A stretch of DNA of 64,000 bases from JAFNGF01 sp964567045 (GCA_964567045.1 CAZMLE010000004.1:1-64000), one strand, 5' to 3'. Positions 25,376 to 33,971 are shown, counted from the stretch's first letter. The notes: a model not told the origin generated them from the letters alone. Program-made: numbers and translations.

Positions 25376-27519
25376 TGCTCACTCTCTCCAGAGCGAACCT
25401 CGTATCCGGGCAGATTCTCCGGCCCTGGAATACCATCCCATAAGGCCCCCATATCAATCCACTCTACAAAAGTCCGTTTCTCATCGGCGGTCAAGGCTGC
25501 TGAACCTACCGGCGGCATTTGGTCCGTCGTAGTGGACTGGGGCCCGAACGTCTCGTCCCACGGCCTGGAAGTATTACGCCCAAATATGTGCCATATAAGC
25601 GGACTGGTTCGTGCCCTTCCAGGATGGGCATACTTTCCCCGCCCGGTTTCGGCTGTGCCAACCAGAAGGCTCTCATAACTGCGATTGAATAGGGCCTCTC
25701 CACCCGCACCTGTCGCCGGCGAAAGCTCCGGAGTAAGACGAGGCATAGCATCGGCCTCGGCGTGGCACCGAGCGCACTTCTGGGCGACAATCGGCATTAC
25801 ATCACGCCGGAAATCAACGGTTCTTCTTCGCTCGGCAGGTAAAGTCAGCTTGATGGATGGGCGAGTGACAGCGCTGACTAAAACGTTTTCCGGCGTCAGT
25901 TCGCCATCCTCGTGACAGCCGATACAGCCTCTGGGCTCATGATTCTTAGCCCAGATCCAGCCGCAGCTTCGTAGAGCCATGCCGTCAGCATCCAGAATCT
26001 GAAGCTCAATAGGAGTATTTGCCGGCACTTCAATATTGAATGAGCCATCCTTTTCTACGTCAATCTCACCCAAAACACGCCTTTGTGCCAATGGCACGAA
26101 ATTTTGAGCTTTGAGTTTTGAATTTTGAGTTTTTACTGCAATGCCTTCGAGGACACGGAGTCGCACAACCTCGTCCCTCGTCGCTCGTCGCTCGTCGCTC
26201 GTCTCTCGTCCCTCGTCCCTCGTCCTTCGGGACACAGGGTCGCCAATATAGACGTTCAAACAGTACAGCTTACCGTTAGGGTCCTCCTCGGTGACCACGC
26301 TCGAACGCCCATCGGGTTCGCCGCGCGGATACACCGCTTTGGCTTGTATGTCGTGATAGTCCGGGCTATCGAAAATCAATTCAAATTGCCCGCTGTTTGA
26401 GTCCAGGCGATAAACACCGTGGGTATCCTTGCCGTCCGCTGATCGGCGAGAGACCAGGATCGTACCGTCAGGAAGCGGCGAAGGGCTGTGGAAAAGACCG
26501 TCGGAATCTCTGGTAATTGGCCGGTAGGAATGGCGCGGCCTTCGCAAGGTTACACATGCAAGCCGGCCCGATCCATCCCAGGGAACGCTGCCCGCTTCGA
26601 CAAATACGGCTAAGCCCTTTGTTGTGACACAAGGCATGTGCTTTATTCGCTCACCCTCATCCGTGCAAAACGCTGCATAATCTGTACCGTCAATATTGAT
26701 GCCAAACAGTGCAACTCGCCCCAGCGGCCCTCGGTTGAGCCTTGCCTGCTGCCAGGCGGCAAACAGCAGTCGCCCATCGGGCATGATAAACGGATCCATA
26801 TCACTGGACAGATTGAAGGTCAGCCTGCGAACGGCCGAGCCATCCAGTTTGCATGAATGAAGATTGGTGGCTGACATAACTCCACATTCATTCAAGAGAC
26901 CCTTCTCAGAACCTACAAAAGTTATCTGACGCCTGAGAGCAATCATGTCAGCCCAGCTCTCTGACACCTCTTGCGAACCGACAAGCGTTGTCTGGTTCTT
27001 GGGCTTCGGAGAAGCGATCGTATATAGCGGTGGCTGATAACAAGGGCTTCGGCAGTTGCCCATACCATTAGTTATCTGCCTCACATTTGACCCATCTATC
27101 GACATTTCAAAGATGTTCCAGTCGTCTGAGGGTGTTTTTTTTGCCGCAAAAAGTATATGCGAGGCGTCGAACGATACTTCCGGATCGCACGCGCTGTGAA
27201 AGCCGTTGCTCAGCAGCTTCGTGGAAAGGTCCGGGTATACCATAACCAGGCGCGCCCCCTCACCCAAATCTGCCCGCAGCATACCGCTCCTTCGGCCTTG
27301 CTCAGCACAAGCGGCTGCCGGCCCTTGCCGCTCAGCCTCAGTTCCGACAGGAAGTTGGGTAACGACAAAGGCACTCTCAAGACGTGGGCGTGAAGATGCC
27401 GGCGGGCTCACGCTTTGGCTCGGAACCTGCGCCCAAACCGAGCGCATTGAAAGGGCTGAACATAAAGCCAGCACCAAAATCGACAACTGCAAATTGAAAA
27501 TTGACAGTTTTGACTGCAC
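25372..27519 (-). CDS. HzsA-like secreted propeller protein with two c-heme sites
   Basis: About 715 residues from GTG 27519, chosen because GAGGAGG lies 4-5 bases upstream. The signal peptide (KLSIFNLQLSILVLALCSALS) is partly coded by a word tract. Residues about 90-450 form a PD40-like propeller (DPEVSFDASHILFAAKK, WNIFEMSIDGSNVRQITNG, FIMPDGRLLFAAWQ, SPSPLPDGTILVSRR). Then CIGCH (about 532) and CARCH (about 582) follow, and the C-terminus QMPPVGSAALTADEKRTFVEWIDMGALWDG resembles planctomycete cytochrome tails. The layout matches hydrazine-synthase-alpha-related proteins, which are also present in non-anammox planctomycetes, so hydrazine chemistry should not be assumed. Tracts insert TRDEGRETSDERRATRDE and KTQNSKLKAQN. 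Confidence 0.72.
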   Translation of the reverse strand: MQSKLSIFNLQLSILVLALCSALSMRSVWAQVPSQSVSPPASSRPRLESAFVVTQLPVGTEAERQGPAAACAEQGRRSGMLRADLGEGARLVMVYPDLSTKLLSNGFHSACDPEVSFDASHILFAAKKTPSDDWNIFEMSIDGSNVRQITNGMGNCRSPCYQPPLYTIASPKPKNQTTLVGSQEVSESWADMIALRRQITFVGSEKGLLNECGVMSATNLHSCKLDGSAVRRLTFNLSSDMDPFIMPDGRLLFAAWQQARLNRGPLGRVALFGINIDGTDYAAFCTDEGERIKHMPCVTTKGLAVFVEAGSVPWDGSGRLACVTLRRPRHSYRPITRDSDGLFHSPSPLPDGTILVSRRSADGKDTHGVYRLDSNSGQFELIFDSPDYHDIQAKAVYPRGEPDGRSSVVTEEDPNGKLYCLNVYIGDPVSRRTRDEGRETSDERRATRDEVVRLRVLEGIAVKTQNSKLKAQNFVPLAQRRVLGEIDVEKDGSFNIEVPANTPIELQILDADGMALRSCGWIWAKNHEPRGCIGCHEDGELTPENVLVSAVTRPSIKLTLPAERRRTVDFRRDVMPIVAQKCARCHAEADAMPRLTPELSPATGAGGEALFNRSYESLLVGTAETGRGKYAHPGRARTSPLIWHIFGRNTSRPWDETFGPQSTTTDQMPPVGSAALTADEKRTFVEWIDMGALWDGIPGPENLPGYEVRSGESEQ
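26097..26136. repeat. Word tract (TTTTGAG) in coding sequence
   Basis: Words of the type TTTTGAGCTTTGAGTTTTG encode KTQNSKLKAQN on the minus strand. Confidence 0.75.
26166..26232. repeat. Word tract (CTCGTCG) in coding sequence
   Basis: About nine tandem 7-base words CTCGTCC/CTCGTCG/CTCGTCT encode SRRTRDEGRETSDERRATRDE. This is the clearest tandem tract in the window. Confidence 0.85.
27287..27311. repeat. CTTCGAC-type element in coding sequence
   Basis: Degenerate CTCCTTCGGCCTTGCTCAG unit near the N-terminus of the HzsA-like protein. Confidence 0.5.
27484..27513. repeat. Word tract (AAATTGAAAATTGAC) in signal peptide
   Basis: Encodes KLSIFNLQLS on the minus strand, the start of the HzsA-like signal peptide. 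Confidence 0.7.
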
Positions 27520-27560
27520 TCGACCTCCTCTTTGCTCCGGAGTACGCAGCACGAGAATAC

Positions 27561-28715
27561 TTATTTGGCTTCCCGCAAAGCGGGGTCCCTCGTGCCAATC
27601 GCATCTACCTCAATCTCAAATAGCAATTCATCTCGGCAGATATCATTTTCCACAATCACAGCCGGGAACTGTCCCAGGTTGTTCTGCGTGCAGTATTTCT
27701 GAAATATCGGTGCATCCTTAGCGTGTTTGAAATAGGCAAGCGCCCGTTTGACATTGTCCCAGCCCATGCCGCGCGATTTTAGGATCGCGTACACTACTTC
27801 CATCGTCAGTTTTACCTGCGCCTCCGGATCACCTGCGTGTGCCGTCTTGCCGGTCGGATCTATGCTGGCGGTGCCGGAAACATATAACCTGCTATGATCA
27901 GGCAGCGCAAGCTCCACCGCCCGGCTAAAGGAGCTGCCGTACTCCGTGGCCGAGTCTTGCAGAGGCGACGGCACAGCAGCAGCCCGCACAGCTTTATCTA
28001 AAGGCGCCACCGCCAGTAAACCACCTGCCAATGCTGTGCTGGCCGCATTATGCCCCCCTACGCCCGTGCTGGCCGGCAACAGGGCATCAAAAATCCGCTT
28101 CTTGTGGAAAAAATCGTTGCGAACTTTGTTAAACTCGTCATACCAGTCGAGGATATTATCATTGTAAAACCAGGTCCGTATCACATTGCTGAATTCCATG
28201 CCGTTTCTTTGTAGCACCACGTCCATCTGCTGGAATATTTCAGCCGTCTGCTCGCTCGGCGACCGCGATGTATCCTTCGGCAGCAAACCACCCAGCCGGC
28301 AATATTGTGCGTAATCATCTTCGAACACGCTGCCTATTATTCTGCCGTCTAACTCCAGCCGTCCGACCGCCGGCCCCGAAATAGCCCACAGATGCATGCC
28401 GCATAGACCTGTCTGGTGTCCATTCTCCAGCCACGTTACCGGTGCGTTGATCCCGCCAAAGGCATCCTCCAGTGCGTTGGCGCTGGCCCCGTCGTCAACT
28501 GCTATGCCAAATACTTCCTGCGAAAGGACTTGCGCATTTCTCTCGCGGACAGCCGCAGCCACTCTTTGAAACATCGATGCCGCAGATTCATCCCGCGGGG
28601 GAACTGAGGTTATGAAGTACTCCCGGCACGCATGCCGGCTAAGCGTTATGATCACTACACCCTGCGAAACACTTCTCTGCAGATGCGCCGCACCGGAAGT
28701 TTGGTCCTCTATCAT
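27561..28715 (-). CDS. RidA/YjgF-fold protein, chorismatase-like
   Basis: 384 residues; no signal peptide, so cytoplasmic. The C-terminal ~150 residues have the RidA/YjgF pattern: LPDHSRLYVSGTASIDPTGKTAHAGDPEAQVKLTMEVVYAILKSRGMGWDNVKRALAYFK ending in FPAVIVENDICRDELLFEIEVDAIG, here preceded by a second, diverged domain with EQTAEIFQQMDVVLQRNGMEFSNVIRTWFY. Two such halves in tandem are typical of FkbO/Hyg5-type chorismatases and related proteins; a catalytic assignment cannot be made by eye. It is the first gene of the seven-gene operon, 41 bases upstream of the HzsA-like start. Its last residues RDPALREAK are encoded by a palindromic repeat. Confidence 0.7.
   Translation of the reverse strand: MIEDQTSGAAHLQRSVSQGVVIITLSRHACREYFITSVPPRDESAASMFQRVAAAVRERNAQVLSQEVFGIAVDDGASANALEDAFGGINAPVTWLENGHQTGLCGMHLWAISGPAVGRLELDGRIIGSVFEDDYAQYCRLGGLLPKDTSRSPSEQTAEIFQQMDVVLQRNGMEFSNVIRTWFYNDNILDWYDEFNKVRNDFFHKKRIFDALLPASTGVGGHNAASTALAGGLLAVAPLDKAVRAAAVPSPLQDSATEYGSSFSRAVELALPDHSRLYVSGTASIDPTGKTAHAGDPEAQVKLTMEVVYAILKSRGMGWDNVKRALAYFKHAKDAPIFQKYCTQNNLGQFPAVIVENDICRDELLFEIEVDAIGTRDPALREAK
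27565..27589. repeat. GC palindrome at 3' end of RidA-like gene
   Basis: GGCTTCCCGCAAAGCGGGGT followed by CCC; supplies RDPALREAK and sits next to the stop codon. Confidence 0.7.
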
Positions 28716-28726
28716 TTAGGTTCCTT

Positions 28727-28752
28727 TCCTTCGACCTTACTCAGGGCAGGTC
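28727..28752. repeat. CTTCGAC-type element upstream of RidA-like gene
   Basis: CCTTCGACCTTACTCAGGGC in the untranslated leader; shows the unit in a non-coding setting. Confidence 0.65.
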
Positions 28753-28880
28753 TGCACACCTATCAACTAATAGTAACGGGTTACTACCTCCAAAGATTTA
28801 ATTGATTTTTCCCGTTAATACCACTTATACCTGCCTTTGGGCCTTTCCGCTTCCCGCCGGCAGGTTCAAGAAGCCGGATA

Positions 28881-28910
28881 AACCGCAGTATCAATACTGA
28901 TAATGCGGTT
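28881..28910. promoter_or_regulatory. 30-bp inverted repeat in the operon leader
   Basis: Arms AACCGCA/TGCGGTT and TATCA/TGATA, separated by one mismatched pair, enclose a 4-base loop. It lies between the promoter and the RidA-like gene and could be an operator or leader hairpin. Confidence 0.5.
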
Positions 28911-28977
28911 CCTGGTTCCACCGAAGCCGTTTAAGGATACCAACTCGGTCTTATGTCCGCCACCTGTGCGCAGCCAA

Positions 28978-29007
28978 ATTATAGGACGATAAAAATACAC
29001 GACTTAA
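28978..29007 (-). promoter_or_regulatory. Predicted promoter of the seven-gene operon
   Basis: On the minus strand, TTAAGT (29007-29002) is followed at 18 bases by TATAAT (28983-28978). This gives a leader of roughly 255 bases before the ATG at 28715. Confidence 0.45.
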
Positions 29008-29020
29008 GCACCGGATAGTA

Positions 29021-30511
29021 TTAGTCAGCTACCTCGATTTCACTCAGCGGATACCAACCTTCCGCCGTGCGCCCCTTGATGGCAAGGTTCAATATGGGTT
29101 CTTCTGTTCGCTCTGCAACGACACCGACCGCCAGGTGGAGAACGCCAGCCGCCATATCAGTCGGCAGCACTATGCTATCCGCAACCTCAATAATATCGCC
29201 TGGCGGCAGGTCCGCAGGCTCCTTAAAGAACTCAGGCGTAAACACTTCGATTGAACCGGGCATCCAGTTCTCAACCGTGGTCTTTCCGAGCAAGACCTTC
29301 GCATAGCCGCTTTCGTTCGTAAGCCGATAGGCAAGGCGATAAGGCCTGTAACAGGGTGCTGAGCCAACGTTTTGCCACTTCATCTTCAGCACCAGCGGTT
29401 CGCCCCGGGGCAGTCGCCTGGGGTATGTTAGTTCCTTGAGGACCAGGCGATAGCCGAGCCGCCGAAGAAAACGCTCGATTTCCTGCCGGACATCCTGCCC
29501 GTCCGGCAACTGCGCCGACTTATTGTTCAGGTACGACCCGTGCAGGGCCAGCGCGTAATTAAAGATGAACCGCAGCGGCCACTTCTCCTTCACCCAGCGG
29601 CGCATATCCCAGCAGCTCTCCCACGCAACCGGAGCCTTCTTCCAGACCTCGTTGACGCCTGATTCCGTAATCAACTGCGGATAAGCTATCCGCATGTGGC
29701 ACCAGGTCTTAGAAAAGCCGCCCAAATCACCCAGGCAATCTGCCCGCCATCCCGTGCCGCGCTCGGCAGCATAGCCCAGGCACTCGCGACCACCAACGAG
29801 CATAAGCAGAGCAGTCTTACGGAAGGCTTCCAAATACGCATCTATAATCTTCCGGCAGTTTTCTATCTTTGGCATTTTGCCCATCTTGGAGCTGCTCATG
29901 TGCCACTCGCCCCACCAGCCGACCGAGCCGAGGTCTACATGGTCGATATCTGGGTGGCCATCGTAGCGGGCACCGAGTCTTTTTATGAAATCCAGGTGTA
30001 GCTCCAAGACCAGTGGGTCGTCGAGGTCGGGTATCGACAACTGCTTCTGACTTTCATAGTCAACGGTAGGTACTTTGCCGCCGACCTGCTCCAGCCAGGC
30101 CGGATGGTATGGCCGGCCGCGCGTGGTCGAGCAGCACATAACCCGAAATGCCAGGCGCTGACCCGCCTGGCGAGTCTCTTGCAGAACCTTATCCAGGAAC
30201 GCATAGTCGATCTTGCCTGGCTCCGGCTCAAGCGTGCCCCAGCCCCAGCGGGCGTAGTGAACGGTCGAAGGAATCCAGTCCGGCAGGTTCTTGTCTTTGT
30301 CGCGGGTCGTATGGAAGGTTTCCCAGCCCATGCCGGGATTGGCCAGCACCTCATCGGTCTCTTGAGGCACGACCGTCACGACTTCAGGCCCCGGCCGCAG
30401 GCGCGTGGCAGCCTCAAGTGCAGCTTGGGGATGGTTTAACACGGTGCTAACGCAGAGAGCAACCATCGCCACCCTCCTTGTGAGACGCGCAACTATACTA
30501 TGTGCTCTCAT
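29021..30511 (-). CDS. Secreted glycosidase-like protein with DUF4832 C-terminus
   Basis: 496 residues. A basic N-terminus and hydrophobic stretch (RLTRRVAMVALCVSTVL) form the signal. Residues about 50-330 are a TIM-barrel like GH42/GH5: LANPGMGWETFHT, YARWGWGTLEPEPGKIDYAFLDKVLQETRQAGQRLAFRVM, DIDHVDLGSVGWWGEWHM with the acidic strand end expected of a proton donor. The C-terminal ~150 residues (LKMKWQNVGSAPCYRPYRLAYRL) match the DUF4832 beta-sandwich. A GC repeat adds AQLPDGQDV at about 29497. Substrate not predictable. It stands alone, transcribed towards the promoter of the seven-gene operon. Confidence 0.75.
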   Translation of the reverse strand: MRAHSIVARLTRRVAMVALCVSTVLNHPQAALEAATRLRPGPEVVTVVPQETDEVLANPGMGWETFHTTRDKDKNLPDWIPSTVHYARWGWGTLEPEPGKIDYAFLDKVLQETRQAGQRLAFRVMCCSTTRGRPYHPAWLEQVGGKVPTVDYESQKQLSIPDLDDPLVLELHLDFIKRLGARYDGHPDIDHVDLGSVGWWGEWHMSSSKMGKMPKIENCRKIIDAYLEAFRKTALLMLVGGRECLGYAAERGTGWRADCLGDLGGFSKTWCHMRIAYPQLITESGVNEVWKKAPVAWESCWDMRRWVKEKWPLRFIFNYALALHGSYLNNKSAQLPDGQDVRQEIERFLRRLGYRLVLKELTYPRRLPRGEPLVLKMKWQNVGSAPCYRPYRLAYRLTNESGYAKVLLGKTTVENWMPGSIEVFTPEFFKEPADLPPGDIIEVADSIVLPTDMAAGVLHLAVGVVAERTEEPILNLAIKGRTAEGWYPLSEIEVAD

Positions 30512-30680
30512 AGCAACCTCCGGCAGGACTGACTCGTTTTATAAACAGCCTTTGCAGACAGTCGGCGCAGATACGTTCGTGTATTATCGCAGCATAAGCG
30601 CTGCGCTGCAACGGGCATGTGCTCTTTAATTGCCCCCCAAGGTCAGGCAAGAAATCTGCGATTTGCATTTTTCAATTTCG
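30512..30680. other. Intergenic stretch
   Basis: Divergent region upstream of the DUF4832 gene. A short ATTTGCATTTTTCAATTTCG word-like segment adjoins the Gfo/Idh remnant; no convincing promoter was identified. Confidence 0.4.
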
Positions 30681-30806
30681 ATGATTGCATACAGTGTGGG
30701 CGCCAAGATTATCTGCGACGCCAAATGCGAGCAGATAATCAATAACCCCGAGGCCGACAGATTGCTCCAACGCGAGTATCGTCCGCCGTGGAAACATCCC
30801 TATTAA
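30681..30806 (+). pseudogene. 3' remnant of a Gfo/Idh/MocA oxidoreductase gene
   Basis: A 41-codon frame encodes MIAYSVGAKIICDAKC, then NNPEADRLLQREYRPPWKHPY. This is the typical C-terminal end of Tat-exported planctomycete Gfo/Idh proteins (xIxDAxxxxxxNxPEADxxxxREYRxxW), compare LEWDSENMRFTNCDEANQFI and PPYRQGW at the end of the neighbouring intact gene. There is no ribosome site and no upstream domain, so it is a relic of another family member lost by deletion. Confidence 0.65.
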
Positions 30807-30848
30807 AGTTAGGGTAAAGCGCCGGGTTCGGCCCAATCGCGTTTTTGA

Positions 30849-32195
30849 TCACAGCGCCCAGCCTTGTCGATATGGCGGATTGATAAACTGATTCGCCTCA
30901 TCGCAGTTGGTGAATCGCATATTCTCGCTATCCCATTCGAGTTTGCGCCCCAGCATCTTGGTCGCGATGATTCCCAACTGAGCAATCTCGGTCAACGGCC
31001 CGCCATAATCGAAATTCGATCCCGCCTGCTTTTTGTTCTTGATCGCCTCGAGCCAGTCTTGATGATGCCCTTTCACCCGGGGCAGCGTTTGGAGCGGTTG
31101 TTTGTAGGCTTTCATCTTTGTCTCGGGGACGATTCTTACTCCGCCGGCGCCATGCGAGCCATAGGTTATTGTACCTTTGTCGCCGTACACCACCGCGCCG
31201 GTGTCAGGCGGCTTTCGGTCGGGCTCCAGGTCTTTCGGATGCGGAACCTTTTCCACGCCGTCGTACCATATAAGCTTCACAGGTCCCCGGCTGCCGCGTG
31301 CCGGAAACTCATACTGGATGATCGTGCCTGTCGGAAATGTGTCGGCGTGCTCTTTCGGATCATATCCTTTGGCCTGGGCTTGAACCATTTTAGGCGTTCC
31401 CAGGTCCAGCGCCCAGAATACCGGGTCGACAACGTGACATACCCAATCGCCTATTGTGCCGGAGCCGAACGGCATCCAGCCCCGCCAACTGCCGGGCAGA
31501 TACATTGGATGATAGGGCCGATATTGAGCCGGCCCCAGCCAGAGGTCCCAGTCCAATTCGGGCGGGACTTTGTGCTTCTCATCGCGCTTCGGCAACTGGT
31601 CGATCTTACAATGAACCGCGCTGCAGCAGGCATGTATTTCGTGAACCTTGCCGATGGCGCCATCCCAGATCCATTCGCAGAAGAGACGGATGGTGTCAGA
31701 CGAATGTCCCTGATTGCCCAGTTGCGTCACCACCTTATGCTCGCGTGCGGCCTTGACCAGCTCGCGAATCTCATATATGGAATGGGCAAGCGGCTTTTCG
31801 CAATACACGTGCTTTCCTCTTTTTATTGCCGCCATCGCTGCAACCGCGTGGGTGTGGTCGGGCGTGGAAACAACGACGGCATCGATTTGGTTGTCCATCT
31901 CGTCCAGCATCTTACGAAAATCCTGATACTTTTTGGCCTGCGGGGAATTCTCAAACGCCTTGCCGGCTCGTCGCGTATCGACGTCACACAACGCGACGAT
32001 ATTTTCGCGGCTGACCGCTCCGAGATTGCCCCCGCCTTGCCCACTGATGCCGATACAGGCGACGTTCAGTTTCTCGCTGGGCGGAGTCACGCCTTTACCC
32101 AGTACGTGACGCGGGACAATTGTAAACGCCGCTACCGCCGTTGTTGCTCCTCGCAGAAACTCGCGTCTTGTGGTCTTTCTACCAGCCTTACTCAT
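30849..32195 (-). CDS. Tat-exported Gfo/Idh/MocA family oxidoreductase
   Basis: 448 residues. The N-terminus has a Tat motif (TTRREFLRG) and hydrophobic segment, so the folded enzyme is exported. The Rossmann part shows CIGISGQGGGNLGAV (dinucleotide loop, about residue 48), VALCDVD, VVVSTPDHTHAVAAMAAIKRGKHVYCEKPLAHSI with the EKP lysine that is catalytic in the family, and QLGNQGHSS. The C-terminal domain has WLGPAQYRPYHPMYLPGSWRGWMPFGSGTIGDWVCHVVDPVFWALDLG. NAD(P)-dependent sugar or inositol oxidoreduction is expected; the exact substrate is unknown. Many planctomycetes carry dozens of such proteins. Confidence 0.88.
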   Translation of the reverse strand: MSKAGRKTTRREFLRGATTAVAAFTIVPRHVLGKGVTPPSEKLNVACIGISGQGGGNLGAVSRENIVALCDVDTRRAGKAFENSPQAKKYQDFRKMLDEMDNQIDAVVVSTPDHTHAVAAMAAIKRGKHVYCEKPLAHSIYEIRELVKAAREHKVVTQLGNQGHSSDTIRLFCEWIWDGAIGKVHEIHACCSAVHCKIDQLPKRDEKHKVPPELDWDLWLGPAQYRPYHPMYLPGSWRGWMPFGSGTIGDWVCHVVDPVFWALDLGTPKMVQAQAKGYDPKEHADTFPTGTIIQYEFPARGSRGPVKLIWYDGVEKVPHPKDLEPDRKPPDTGAVVYGDKGTITYGSHGAGGVRIVPETKMKAYKQPLQTLPRVKGHHQDWLEAIKNKKQAGSNFDYGGPLTEIAQLGIIATKMLGRKLEWDSENMRFTNCDEANQFINPPYRQGWAL

Positions 32196-32264
32196 TCCAG
32201 AACCTCCAAAATTCTTACCGTACCTTTGCGTTCAGAAAACTGGTATGCACAGCATACCCTACAT

Positions 32265-32465
32265 TTACTTTTGCTGGAATTCACCGCACCAGGCATTTAC
32301 GCCGACTTTCGGCCACTGGCTATCTGCCCAGAGATCTCTGCCTTCTATTTGCATTTTAGGACGAGGGCTTGGTTTGGGTGCGTATCTGTGGCATTCGCCG
32401 CTGTTTTTCTCCTCGCTTCTTCGTACAAAATATTTGCAGTTCCCACATTTTTCATCGCTTTTCAT
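32265..32465 (-). CDS. Small cysteine-rich protein
   Basis: 66 residues from ATG 32465, preceded by AAAGGG at 7-base spacing; the longer frame to 32612 is less likely. The sequence has MKSDEKCGNCKYFVRR, GECHRYAPKP and WPKVGVNAWCGEF: four cysteines in a CxxC...C...C arrangement, which suggests a metal or Fe-S site. Proteins of this kind (CxNCKYF ... WCGEF) are common as unnamed small ORFs in bacteria and phages. Function unknown. Confidence 0.7.
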   Translation of the reverse strand: MKSDEKCGNCKYFVRRSEEKNSGECHRYAPKPSPRPKMQIEGRDLWADSQWPKVGVNAWCGEFQQK

Positions 32466-32664
32466 GTTTGTGCCCTTTTCATAAATGCTTGGTTGCCAAG
32501 ATATACTATATGTGTTATAGATTGTATATGACAAAACCGCCAAAAGTGTAAGCCTGGACAGAACTGCCAGAAGAAGAAATCCTTCAGATGCGGATTCGAG
32601 ACTCCGGCGCACAAATCGCAGGGTCTTTTCTCAAACTACCCGTATAAATGAAAGGATCACGTCA

Positions 32665-33771
32665 ATGAAAACAAAACTGAAGCTTGTGTTACTGATTACT
32701 ATCGTTAGTCTGCTGGCAACGCCGATAACCGCGCAGCAGGCAAGAGGCCAGATCAATTTTCCCGATATACTCGGGTACAAGACATTGAAGTGTGATTTAC
32801 ACATGCACACGGTTTTTTCCGACGCCCTTGTATGGCCCACCGTGCGCGTCGAGGAGGCACTGCAAGAAGGACTGGACGCAATTTCAATAACCGACCATAT
32901 TGAGTATCAGCCTCATAAGCAGGATATTCCCACTAATCACAATCGCCCTTATCAGATCGCCCAGCCGGCAGCACAGAAAAGGAATATATTGCTCATAATG
33001 GGTGCAGAGATTACTCGCGACACGCCGCCCGGACATTTCAACGCGATATTTCTGCAGGATATAAACCCTCTGGACGCCAACGATCTTATTGAGGTCATTA
33101 AGGCAGCCAACCAGCAAAACGCCTTTGTCTTCTGGAATCATCCAGGCTGGAAACCCGAGGCAAAGGAATGGGTCAACATCCACACCACCTTATGCGAAAA
33201 CAAATTGCTGCACGGCATTGAGGTCGCAAACGGAGATAGCTATTACCCGGAAGCTCACAATTGGTGCCTGGAGAAAAACCTGACTATGATGGGTAATTCC
33301 GACATCCACGGCCCGGCTGTAGACGGGCAGGTTACGCCCGATAAGCACAGGACGATGACGCTGGTCTTTGCGAAAGAAAAAACCATCGACGCCATCAAAG
33401 AGGCTTTGCTTGCAGGCAGAACCGCAGTCTGGTTCCAAAATCAGCTTATCGGCAGCAAAAAATATCTCGAGGCGATTTTCAAAGCGGCAGTTCAAATCAA
33501 ACAGCCAACCTGCAGGCATGGCGGAAAGGTGTGGTTTGAGGTTACAAACAATTCGGCGATTGATATCGAAATGCAAAAGACCGGTAGAAAAGGCCCGCCG
33601 ACACTGACTTTACCGGCCAACAGCAGCATCACGGTCAAGGCCAAAATCAAAGACTGGCAGCGAAAAGTAAAGTTATCGTATCTTGCCACGAATTTCCTGA
33701 TAGCTCCGGGCGAAGGATTGCCCGTCGATTTGACCATCCTCCTGCGCGGCACCTCAAGCGCGAATCGGTAG
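32665..33771 (+). CDS. Secreted PHP-domain phosphoesterase (Sb-PDE-like)
   Basis: 368 residues. Signal peptide MKTKLKLVLLITIVSLLATPITAQQ. The PHP metal-binding motifs are clear: LKCDLHMHTVFSDALVWP (HxH), ISITDHIEY, LIMGAEITRD, FVFWNHPG and MMGNSDIHG. These supply ligands for two or three metal ions, and the family cleaves phosphodiesters. The C-terminal ~100 residues are a beta-sandwich (VWFEVTNNSAIDIEM). It appears monocistronic and diverges from the small Cys-rich gene. Confidence 0.82.
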   Translation: MKTKLKLVLLITIVSLLATPITAQQARGQINFPDILGYKTLKCDLHMHTVFSDALVWPTVRVEEALQEGLDAISITDHIEYQPHKQDIPTNHNRPYQIAQPAAQKRNILLIMGAEITRDTPPGHFNAIFLQDINPLDANDLIEVIKAANQQNAFVFWNHPGWKPEAKEWVNIHTTLCENKLLHGIEVANGDSYYPEAHNWCLEKNLTMMGNSDIHGPAVDGQVTPDKHRTMTLVFAKEKTIDAIKEALLAGRTAVWFQNQLIGSKKYLEAIFKAAVQIKQPTCRHGGKVWFEVTNNSAIDIEMQKTGRKGPPTLTLPANSSITVKAKIKDWQRKVKLSYLATNFLIAPGEGLPVDLTILLRGTSSANR

Positions 33772-33855
33772 AAGCGGAAGACAGGAGAAAGTAAACAGGA
33801 GTCAGGAGACAACGTTCGCAATTCTGTATTCTGTTTTCTGTATTCTGGTTAACAA
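33772..33855. repeat. Word tract (CAGGAG / ATTCTGT)
   Basis: GACAGGAGAAAG and CAGGAGTCAGGAG words, then tandem ATTCTGT/TTTCTGT words, after the PHP gene stop. Similar in layout to 23581-23660. Confidence 0.7.
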
Positions 33856-33930
33856 GATTTTGCCCGTTTTTGCTCAACTTGGCCGGCCTTATAGCCGATG
33901 CAAAATTTGAGGTTAAGGCTGCAGCGAGTT

Positions 33931-33957
33931 TAATCCGCCGTACGTCTGGCGGATAAA
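33931..33957. repeat. GC palindrome upstream of STAS gene
   Basis: TCCGCCGTACGTCTGGCGGA, a degenerate member of the CCCGCC-GGCGGG group. Confidence 0.55.
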
Positions 33958-33971
33958 TCAGGAATTCAGAA

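Noticed and set aside
26166..26232. CTCGTCG tract as a CRISPR-like array
   Set aside because: The words are contiguous and imperfect with no spacers, and the tract lies inside a coding sequence.
25372..27519. Hydrazine synthase alpha-like gene as evidence of anammox
   Set aside because: No HzsB/HzsC, hydrazine dehydrogenase or anammoxosome genes are present, and related proteins occur in planctomycetes that do not perform anammox.
28855..28925. tRNA-like GGTTCAA and GCGGTT stems
   Set aside because: No cloverleaf could be formed; the segment is an inverted repeat instead.
30864..32531. Long plus-strand frame (555 codons) opposite the Gfo/Idh gene
   Set aside because: It is the antisense of a clear Gfo/Idh gene with conserved motifs; codon and composition give no support.
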